Made by a program: the position numbers and the translations under genes. From positions 1 through 24,610 of IMG/VR virus record IMGVR_UViG_3300043466_000334: a DNA stretch of 24,610 nucleotides; one strand, given 5' to 3'. Position 1 is the stretch's first letter; every line of letters starts with the position of its first letter. The notes under the pieces were generated by a model. That model was not told the DNA's origin, made no database searches, and saw nothing but the letters and a program-made list of their open reading frames with translations. The DNA is from a virus. Below, piece after piece: positions 19,071-24,610 of the stretch.

Positions 19071-19348
19071 ACGGATTAGGCGAGATCGGAACGGTCAAGG
19101 TCTTTACCACGGTCGATCGAGGCTTCACGCCCGAAGAGATCGCGGAACGCGCCCTCGACAAAATCATCTATGTGGGTGAACGAAGCCACCCCCTTCTCCT
19201 TGAGCAGGCCCGTGCGTTCAAGGACCAACTTCGCACTGTACTCGTTCACTACCTGAAGGAAGCGCAGGACAACGAGCGGATGACCATCACCGCCAAACTC
19301 CGCGCCTCTGGACACCACAACATCGCGGACATCCTCGGAGAACTCTGA
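19067..19348 (+). CDS. Conserved small helical phage protein (93 aa)
   Basis: 93 residues: the conserved RGFTPEEIAERALDKIIYV, a short linker, HPLLLEQARAFKDQLRTVLVH, YLKEAQDNERMTI, AKLRASGHHNIADIL. All helical, amphipathic. RGFTPEEIAERAxxKI followed by QARAFxxxxRxxLxxYxxEA is a common small protein among podovirus-like phages, next to adaptor and tail genes, of unknown function. ATGA overlap with the adaptor gene and TGATG overlap with the next. Confidence 0.78.
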   Translation: MNGLGEIGTVKVFTTVDRGFTPEEIAERALDKIIYVGERSHPLLLEQARAFKDQLRTVLVHYLKEAQDNERMTITAKLRASGHHNIADILGEL

Positions 19349-19797
19349 TGCCTATCACCCAAGCAATGGCGACCTCTTTCAAGGTCGAAATCCTGAACGC
19401 TATCCACGCCTTCGGCACTACGGTAACCCGTGGTAGCACGGCGGCTGACACCTTCAAGATCGCCCTCTACACCTCGTCGGCCAACCTCGATGCGTCAACC
19501 ACGACCTACAGCACCACCAACGAAGTGGCGACTGGCGGTGGATACACCGCTGGCGGCAACACGCTGACCACGATTGCCCCGACCTCTTCGGGCACGACGG
19601 CGTTCCTCGACTTCAACGACACGACGTGGTCCACCTCGACCATCACGGCGAACGGTGCGCTGATCTACAACAGCACCCAGTCGAACCGTGCGGTTGCTGT
19701 GCTGGCCTTCGGTAGTGACAAGTCGTCTTCGGGTGGCAACTTCACCATCCAGTTCCCGACTGCGGATGCGTCGAACGCCATCATCAGGATTGCGTGA
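19348..19797 (+). CDS. Beta-rich phage virion protein (149 aa)
   Basis: 149 residues: MATSFKVEILNAIHAFG-TTVTRGSTAADTFKIALYTSS (in part), EVATGGGYTAGGN, TAFLDFNDTTWSTSTITANGALIYN, NRAVAVLAFGSDKSSSGGNFTIQFP and SNAIIRIA. This Thr/Ser/Gly-rich sequence is a recurrent virion protein in podovirus-like phages near the fibre genes, often annotated as structural. Predicted beta-sandwich. Probable tail or fibre-attached protein. TGATG overlap with the preceding gene. Confidence 0.75.
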   Translation: MPITQAMATSFKVEILNAIHAFGTTVTRGSTAADTFKIALYTSSANLDASTTTYSTTNEVATGGGYTAGGNTLTTIAPTSSGTTAFLDFNDTTWSTSTITANGALIYNSTQSNRAVAVLAFGSDKSSSGGNFTIQFPTADASNAIIRIA

Positions 19798-20093
19798 TGC
19801 GTCAGCCCGCGATGGAATGGCGTCCGACTCTTGGTTCGTGGCTGCTCCGCGTGGAGTCGCCCATCCCTGAGTGGATGGTCAAGAGATGCGTAGACTTTAT
19901 GCTCAAGGTTCAGGCCGCTCGTCGTCTGGGACTCAATCCCGGCGATACGCGGGATGACCTTGACGCAAGCGTGAAGGCCCTCAACGAGGGTCGGGTGAGG
20001 CAATGGGCTGCGGGGCCGCAGATGGACGGCAGCGGCGACATCGAAGTGTTCCGGGCCACACAAGGCTCCGGCAAAGTAATCATAGGAGTCTGA
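19797..20093 (+). CDS. Hypothetical phage protein (98 aa)
   Basis: Start taken at ATG 19797 (TGATG overlap); GTG 19794 is an alternative one codon earlier. MRQPAMEWRPTLGSWLLRVE, then PIPEWMVKRCVDFMLKVQAARR, then LDASVKALNEGRVRQW, and a Gly-rich end. Helical with several Trp; basic helix 28-46. No family is recognised. It is placed between two beta-rich virion proteins, so a small fibre- or tail-associated function is possible but unsupported. Confidence 0.65.
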   Translation: MRQPAMEWRPTLGSWLLRVESPIPEWMVKRCVDFMLKVQAARRLGLNPGDTRDDLDASVKALNEGRVRQWAAGPQMDGSGDIEVFRATQGSGKVIIGV

Positions 20094-20096
20094 CAA

Positions 20097-20618
20097 ATGG
20101 CTGCGACTTGGAGAGCAACTGGCGGCGCTATCGCCTACGCATCGAGCAAAGACATGCTCAATGTGTTCAACGGAACTTCGTCTGCGCGAATCATCCGCGT
20201 GTACCGCTGCTACTGGTTCAATAACGGAACGGCGGCGGTGACGGGCGTCCTCACGACCGCGCAGGTGCGCCGCATCACTGCGGCGTCTGGCGGCACGGCG
20301 GTGACCCCGGTCAAGCATGACACCGACAGCAGCGCCCTCAATGCGGCGACGACCTGCGGCACCAACCAGACGACCACTGGTAGCGACATCTTCCGCCGCT
20401 TCCTGTTCGTCAACGAGGAACCCATCGTCGGTGGTACCACTCAGGCGAACTGGCTGACTCTGGTCCCGTTTGCTGAAATCTGGAACGCCGGATACGGCGA
20501 CACCAATGTGGAGCCTGTGACCTGCCGCGCTACGCAGGGCCTTCAGTTGTTCCACAGCGGTTCCTCTGCGGTCGGCACTGCCGACCTCGAAATCGAGTTC
20601 ACTGATTCGGCTTCGTAA
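20097..20618 (+). CDS. Virion protein, single copy of a tripled domain (173 aa)
   Basis: 173 residues. ARIIRVYRCYWFNNG, QVRRITAASGGTAVTPVKHDT, IFRRFLFVNEEP, WNAGYGDTNVEPVTCRATQGLQLF form a pattern that recurs twice in the 419-residue product at 20803: a leading V-x-x-RCYWF/VSL strand, x-R-I/V-x-x-x-x-GG-x-x-VTP-x-x-x-DT, a linker, x-FRR-x-x-x, and x-VEP-x-x-x-R-x-x-x-G-x-x-L. Beta-rich, low charge. Most likely part of the tail or fibre baseplate. Start behind AGGAG. Confidence 0.7.
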   Translation: MAATWRATGGAIAYASSKDMLNVFNGTSSARIIRVYRCYWFNNGTAAVTGVLTTAQVRRITAASGGTAVTPVKHDTDSSALNAATTCGTNQTTTGSDIFRRFLFVNEEPIVGGTTQANWLTLVPFAEIWNAGYGDTNVEPVTCRATQGLQLFHSGSSAVGTADLEIEFTDSAS

Positions 20619-20621
20619 TAC

Positions 20622-20810
20622 ATGCCTTCTTTGCGCCACAAATCCTGCGGCCATGAGTGGGTGGTGGAGCAGGAGTTGGCAGACCGTGTTCAGCAAGATT
20701 TGAACGGCGGGGTTGGCGGCTACTCGCCGCCAATCACCTGTCCCTCTTGCAAGGTTCAAGGTCGATATGTCCGTTTCGAGGTCGTGATGGAGATTCCGCC
20801 CGATGCCTGA
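20622..20810 (+). CDS. Small zinc-ribbon-like protein (62 aa)
   Basis: 62 residues: KSCGHEWVVEQELADRVQ with C-x-H, and CPSC (39-42) separated by GGVGGYSPPIT. The C/H...C-x2-C arrangement fits a compact zinc ribbon. It follows the preceding stop by three bases with no strong ribosome binding site, so it is probably translated by coupling. It overlaps the next gene by eight bases. Unknown role; its placement between two copies of the same virion domain is notable. Confidence 0.65.
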   Translation: MPSLRHKSCGHEWVVEQELADRVQQDLNGGVGGYSPPITCPSCKVQGRYVRFEVVMEIPPDA

Positions 20811-22062
20811 AACGTACTACCTGCGGATGAATGCGGTGGACGTGCGTCCGCTTGAGGACGCGCTGCTCGCCATCCAGAACACGGCAACGGACGCTAGAGC
20901 GTATTTCGAGGTGGTGTCGCTGCGCGTGTCGCCCGCTGCGCCGTCGTCTGGGTTCTCGTCAGGTGCGACTGCAACGGGGCGCTCTGGCCTGTTCGGCTTG
21001 TATCGTGTGAGCGCGGTGACAGGCGGCGATACGGTGACGCCGATCAGGATGGACACGGCAGATGCCGCTCTGCCTTCGCAGGTCACGGTGGCCAACAACC
21101 CGAACAGTGTGACAACGACGGCGTTGTTCCGACGCATCAACGACACGCCGAACTTTTCGACGCAGACGGCGACAGGCTTGGGCAGTCGCACCTATGGCGG
21201 GTCGATGGTCACGCATCAGAAGGCGCACTACGCGGATGTCTGGCGCGGCGGTGAGAGCGTGAATGTCGAACCCATCATCCTGCGGGCAGGTGAGGGCATC
21301 GCGCTCGTTCAAGAAGCGTTTGGTCTTCCACACTCGATGATTGTTTCAGCGGTGGTCACGAACACCGCCACGAACGCTACCTACGTCTGCCGCTCGACCG
21401 ATGTTGGCACCGACCGCACGATTGGCGGGGCGCTGTACGCCATCATGAACGGCAGTGGTTCGGGCGTTACGCTCGCGGTCAAATTGATGTTCTTGCCGAT
21501 GGACGGCGAGGCCACCCTTACTCCACCGCTGCGCCTTTGCCGGATGGACGGTATCGCGCTTGACGGCGATGCCGTCACGCCTATAAGCCCCGACACGTCG
21601 AAGACCGCTCCGAGTAGCCTAAAGGTAACGAGCGGGCCGTTGCAGATTCGCTTGCCGGGCGAATGGCAGTCTGACTACTACACCACGCATGGAAACGATT
21701 TCGTCGGCGCAGGCGCAGGCGTTGCGGCATGGCTGAGATATAACCTCAACGCTGCCGTCTTCAATCGCAAGACCTACACGCCCGTCTTTCCAGATGTTGG
21801 CATCAGCAACGCCATCGGTTTTCAGTCCTCCACGATGAACGATTCCCTGATGTTCGAGGCTGATTCCGGCTCGGGCATCATCATCAAGCCCGGTCAGGGC
21901 CTTGCACTTGTGTCTGGAAGAACCTCCGTCACTGGCGAGTTCCCGCTGCTTGGCGCGTCATCGACATTCCACAACTACGACATCGAGGCGGTGATCCTCT
22001 ACTACCCGCCCCCGGCTGGCGGTGGCAACACCTACTCTCGTTCTCGTGTCGTGAACAGGTAA
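20803..22062 (+). CDS. Virion protein with two tandem copies of the tripled domain (419 aa)
   Basis: 419 residues containing two repeats of the domain seen alone at 20097: first in residues about 40-200 (GLYRVSAVTGGDTVTPIRMDT, LFRRINDTPNF, WRGGESVNVEPIILRAGEGIALV), second in residues about 220-410 (LCRMDGIALDGDAVTPISPDT, then SGIIIKPGQGLALVSGRTSV). The second copy is more divergent and has lost the FRR part. Mainly beta. Tandem duplication inside one protein plus a separate single copy next door suggests a fibre or baseplate stack. C-terminus YPPPAGGGNTYSRSR. TGA-independent start inside the end of the zinc-ribbon gene. Confidence 0.75.
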   Translation: MPETYYLRMNAVDVRPLEDALLAIQNTATDARAYFEVVSLRVSPAAPSSGFSSGATATGRSGLFGLYRVSAVTGGDTVTPIRMDTADAALPSQVTVANNPNSVTTTALFRRINDTPNFSTQTATGLGSRTYGGSMVTHQKAHYADVWRGGESVNVEPIILRAGEGIALVQEAFGLPHSMIVSAVVTNTATNATYVCRSTDVGTDRTIGGALYAIMNGSGSGVTLAVKLMFLPMDGEATLTPPLRLCRMDGIALDGDAVTPISPDTSKTAPSSLKVTSGPLQIRLPGEWQSDYYTTHGNDFVGAGAGVAAWLRYNLNAAVFNRKTYTPVFPDVGISNAIGFQSSTMNDSLMFEADSGSGIIIKPGQGLALVSGRTSVTGEFPLLGASSTFHNYDIEAVILYYPPPAGGGNTYSRSRVVNR

Positions 22063-22068
22063 CCAATC

Positions 22069-22428
22069 ATGCTGCTTCAAAGTACCGCTCGGGACCTGAT
22101 GGTGTTCATGACCGACTCGTCTGACCATGTGACGGGCAAGACGGGCGCGACCCTGACCATCACGCTCTCCAAGAACGGAGCGGCGTTCGCCTCTATTACT
22201 CCGACTGTCACCGAGCGCGGTGATGGCTGGTACAGCCTTGCCCTGACTGCGACCCACACCAATACGCTCGGTGATTTTGTCCTTCACATCACTGCGAGCG
22301 GCGCGGACCCTACTGATCTTCGTGAGGAGGTTGTTGCGGCAGTGCCTGATGTCAACGTCTCCAAGATGAACACTGCGACCCTGTACGGTAGCGGCGCGTC
22401 TGGAGACCTCTGGCGCGGAACGCCGTGA
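22069..22428 (+). CDS. Phage beta-sandwich protein, 'MTDSSDHVTGKTG' family (119 aa)
   Basis: 119 residues: MVFMTDSSDHVTGKTGATLT, LSKNGAAFASITPTVTERG, GWYSLALTATHTNTLGDFVLHI, and an acidic tail. DHVTGKTG followed by a strand pair and ERGxGWYxLxLTxxHTxTLGDxxLHI is a recurring domain in virion or tail proteins, often called a hypothetical structural protein. Probably immunoglobulin-like. It joins the following repeat protein by a GTGA overlap. Function inferred. Confidence 0.75.
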   Translation: MLLQSTARDLMVFMTDSSDHVTGKTGATLTITLSKNGAAFASITPTVTERGDGWYSLALTATHTNTLGDFVLHITASGADPTDLREEVVAAVPDVNVSKMNTATLYGSGASGDLWRGTP

Positions 22429-23276
22429 GTTCTTTCTCGACGTCGGCGTTTTCGACGTCGGCGTTCTCAACTTCGGCATTCGACATACAGGCCGGGACGG
22501 TCACCGTCTCGGTCACAGGACTCTCTGCGTCAGCCATCCTCGGGAGCGAGACTGTCCTCACGGACATGGTCTTCCCCGTCACCGGGGTGGTCGGCACGAC
22601 GACCCTTGGATCCGTCACCGTCCAGACAGGCGGCGATGTCATCATCTTCGTCTCCGGGGTCGCGGCAAGTGGCCTGCTGGGGTCTGTAACTGTCCTGACC
22701 AACGCTGTCATCCCGGTCACCGGGGTGGTGGGTACTACAGCCCTTGGAGACGAGACGGTCTCTATCAGCGCCACGGTCAACGTCACCGGGGTGGTTGGCA
22801 CGACGGCCCTCGGCAACGAGACGGTCATCACCCAGACCACGGTCACCCCGACCGGGGTGTCTGCCACGGGATCGATCGGTGCAGTCACGGCCATTGGAGT
22901 GGCCAATGTCCCGGTTACGGGGGTGGTGGGAACCACTGCCCTAGGCTCCGTCACGGCGGCGATCGGCATAGATGTCTCGGTCACCGGGGTGTCTGCCACG
23001 GGGGCGATCGGTACGGTTTCGTACTTCTCGGATGTGACCGTCCTGCTGAATGGGGTATCTGCCCTCGGTGTGGTAAATTTGGCCAACGTCTGGGGTATAA
23101 TCGACACCGCACAGACCCCGAACTGGACCGCTGTAGGTACTGCACAGACCCCGAACTGGACCGCTGTAGGTACTGCACAGACCCCAAACTGGACCGCCGT
23201 AGGCACTGCACAGACCCCGAACTGGAACCCCGTCTCAACTTCTCAGAGTGCGAACTGGACTGATATCGTTACTTGA
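22425..23276 (+). CDS. Repeat-rich fibre-like protein (283 aa)
   Basis: 283 residues from GTG 22425 (GTGA overlap). Three sections of repeats: FSTSA three times at the start; about nine units of roughly 22 residues with consensus VxVTGVxxxxxLGxVTV (about residues 27-225), all predicted beta strand and turn; then four near-perfect TAQTPNWTAVG units (11 residues) plus one degenerate, ending NWTDIVT. Such beta-repeat arrays with TPNW motifs occur in fibre and neck proteins of podovirus-like phages. It precedes the long fibre gene and may be a minor fibre or the link between fibre and particle. No catalytic residues visible. Confidence 0.75.
   Translation: MSSFSTSAFSTSAFSTSAFDIQAGTVTVSVTGLSASAILGSETVLTDMVFPVTGVVGTTTLGSVTVQTGGDVIIFVSGVAASGLLGSVTVLTNAVIPVTGVVGTTALGDETVSISATVNVTGVVGTTALGNETVITQTTVTPTGVSATGSIGAVTAIGVANVPVTGVVGTTALGSVTAAIGIDVSVTGVSATGAIGTVSYFSDVTVLLNGVSALGVVNLANVWGIIDTAQTPNWTAVGTAQTPNWTAVGTAQTPNWTAVGTAQTPNWNPVSTSQSANWTDIVT
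22434..22478 (+). repeat. 15-bp tandem repeat encoding FSTSA
   Basis: Three 15-base units encode FSTSA at the N-terminus; the first two are almost identical, the third differs at several bases while keeping the amino acids. Confidence 0.8.
22500..23100 (+). repeat. About nine ~66-bp repeats encoding 22-residue beta units
   Basis: Units share GTCACCGGGGTG and related triplets, encoding V-x-V-T-G-V. They are divergent at DNA level, with two subtypes: VVGTTALG and SATGxIG. The boundaries are approximate. Confidence 0.7.
23105..23265 (+). repeat. 33-bp tandem repeat encoding TAQTPNWTAVG
   Basis: Four copies with a strict 33-base period (ACAGACCCC at 23111, 23144, 23177 and 23210), then a degenerate fifth at 23243. 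Third-position changes only between the first three, indicating recent expansion or gene conversion. Confidence 0.9.
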
Positions 23277-23287
23277 GGTAACACACT

Positions 23288-24610
23288 ATGGCATCTACTT
23301 ACAGCACCAACCTTGCTCTGGAACTGATTGGCAACAACGATCAGGCTGGCTCTTGGGGCAACACCACGAACAACAACCTCGGTACCCTGATCGAGCAGGC
23401 CATCTCGGGCTATGTGACCCAAGCGGTCTCGACGGGCACTGACACGACCATCATCATCCCGAACGGTGCCACGGGCGTTGCCCGGAACATGTACATCGAG
23501 TTGACCGGGACGGGTGGCACGAACACCAACCTCATCGTCCCTGCCAACAAGAAACTCTACTTCATCTTCAACAACTCGACCGGAGCGGTGACCGTCAAAG
23601 TCTCGGGCCAGACGGGTGTGTCCGTCCCCGCCGCTGCCAAGATGAGCCTCGTCTGCAACGGCACCGATGTCGTCACGGCAATCTCTCACTTCTCCGCTCT
23701 CAGCGTCGGTTCCATCAACATCTCTGGAATCACCAGCACCCCTGCTGGCATATTCATGCACAGTCCCGGAGCGGACACCCTCGCTTGGGGCGTCGGCGGC
23801 AGCGAGCGCATGCGGCTCACTTCGGCGGGCAACCTTGGTATCGGTACGGCATCGCCGCAGGCAAAACTTGAAGTTTCAGCGGACACTGATGCTACGGTTT
23901 CTGCCCGCGTCTCTCAAAACAACTTGGGGTCTTCCGCTATCGCTTCGCTGCGGCTTGACACGCAAGGTAACAGTTGGTCAATCAGGAGCGGCAGAAACGG
24001 AGGGTACCTTTCGTTCCACGATGCTGGCGGCGAGCGGGCTAGGTTTGACAACACCGGCAACTTCGGCATCGGCGGATTGCTTGCTACCACCCCATCGCTT
24101 AACAAAGGGGTATATCTCCAGTCAGACAGCAACAACGCCGTCATTGGATACTCGCTGTATGTCAACGATGGCGTAAACGGTCGCCGTGGGTCGATGTTCT
24201 TGGATGACTCCACTGGCGTGTGGGGATGGGATGTCACTGCGTCAAGCGGCATTCCGTACTATGTCTGGAGAGTTGCAACCGCAGAAAAAATGCGTCTTAC
24301 GGACGACGGCAGACTTGCTCTTGCAGAAGGCAATGCCCCGACTCAGGTTATTTCCATTTATCGCACAGGCTCTTCCAACGCCCTCCTGGCTGCGGGCAAC
24401 AGCAACACCGGCCTCGACGGCACATGGTTCGGCGTCGATACAGCAGGCAACGGCATCGTTAATGTGCGCGGGGCGTTCCCGCTTCTGTTTAGCACAAATT
24501 CGCTTGAACGGATGCGCCTCGACGCGAGCGGCAACCTCGGCATCGGGACGAGTTCGCCTGCGACAAGATTGCATACCAACAAGGCTTCGCAGACTCCGGG
24601 TGACACAACG
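23288..24610 (+). CDS. Tail fibre protein (partial, open at right edge)
   Basis: The first 441 residues are in the window. N-terminus YSTNLALELIGNNDQAGSW then NNNLGTLIEQAI is typical of phage tail fibres attaching to the tail. A beta domain follows to about residue 160. Then four copies of an ERMRL-x-x-x-GNLGIG-type motif: 173-190, 249-262 (degenerate), 333-346 (degenerate) and 407-424. Such motifs typically stand in the shaft before a C-terminal S74 intramolecular chaperone, which if present lies outside the window. GAGGTAA provides the ribosome binding site. Likely receptor-binding function; host unknown. Confidence 0.85.
   Translation, partial: MASTYSTNLALELIGNNDQAGSWGNTTNNNLGTLIEQAISGYVTQAVSTGTDTTIIIPNGATGVARNMYIELTGTGGTNTNLIVPANKKLYFIFNNSTGAVTVKVSGQTGVSVPAAAKMSLVCNGTDVVTAISHFSALSVGSINISGITSTPAGIFMHSPGADTLAWGVGGSERMRLTSAGNLGIGTASPQAKLEVSADTDATVSARVSQNNLGSSAIASLRLDTQGNSWSIRSGRNGGYLSFHDAGGERARFDNTGNFGIGGLLATTPSLNKGVYLQSDSNNAVIGYSLYVNDGVNGRRGSMFLDDSTGVWGWDVTASSGIPYYVWRVATAEKMRLTDDGRLALAEGNAPTQVISIYRTGSSNALLAAGNSNTGLDGTWFGVDTAGNGIVNVRGAFPLLFSTNSLERMRLDASGNLGIGTSSPATRLHTNKASQTPGDTT

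Noticed and set aside
19665-20759. 364-aa minus-strand ORF
   Set aside because: Antisense to four tightly packed plus-strand genes; low-complexity Arg/Ala/His pattern typical of shadows in GC-rich DNA.
23105-23265. CRISPR-like 33-base periodic repeats
   Set aside because: Repeats are contiguous without spacers, stay in frame, and encode a repeated 11-residue peptide.
1-24610. tRNA genes, integrase and attachment site
   Set aside because: No cloverleaf-like sequence or recombinase motif was seen by eye; a tRNA scan would be needed to exclude a tRNA fully.

Overview
The window is part of a tailed double-stranded DNA bacteriophage genome, most probably a podovirus-like lytic phage of a Gram-negative host. 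Dense, overlapping genes with ATGA, GTGA or TGATG stop/start junctions run in two diverging blocks. The right block has an ordinary virion-module order: small terminase, large terminase, portal, scaffold-like protein, gpT-type major capsid protein, holin-like proteins, adaptors, fibres. No tail tube, tape measure or sheath gene appears, which argues against a long tail, although both ends of the window are open. No integrase, polymerase or lysozyme is inside the window. The sequence does not identify the host.

Left block, minus strand, 1-2769: a polycistronic operon of about ten small accessory genes (GP88-like protein, Cys-rich proteins, small acidic proteins) read from a putative promoter near 2860. 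Positions 2779-3725 hold no credible gene. They carry an AT-rich control region with eleven GTTCCG-type iterons in two opposed sets, a 46-bp imperfect inverted repeat and two GTACCAT...ATGGTAC dyads; this looks like a replication origin and/or operator region. Positions 3726-5405 hold two further leftward transcription units: one single gene, and one three-gene unit. Each has a candidate extended -10, a hairpin at the predicted 5' end, a shared GGAGAAAG ribosome binding site and a rho-independent terminator. A 33-bp element with an invariant TTTCA-N8-TGAAA dyad occurs three times, at 2770, 3555 and 4510.

Divergent region, 5406-5651: a very C-rich, G-poor tract with a dyad, a leftward promoter candidate and a rightward promoter candidate whose predicted start falls almost on the terS ATG.

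Right block, plus strand, 5652-24610: terS-terL-portal, a small helical protein, a GroES-like co-chaperonin, a scaffold-like protein, a small structural protein, a capsid-associated protein and the major capsid protein, followed by a strong UUCG terminator. Next come a Pam3-gp28-type holin candidate, a possible RNA pseudoknot before a virion-protein gene, a run of small and mostly very basic proteins (two probably DUF6321 and DUF5872), two adaptor-type proteins, and many receptor-binding or fibre-related proteins. Among the last group are a domain present three times in two neighbouring genes, a protein built of 22-residue and 11-residue repeats, and a long tail-fibre gene open at the right edge.

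Together the right block encodes packaging (TerS, TerL, portal), capsid assembly (scaffold, capsid protein, possibly the co-chaperonin), the head-tail junction (adaptors), adsorption (fibres) and part of lysis (holins). The left block probably handles early host takeover and replication control.
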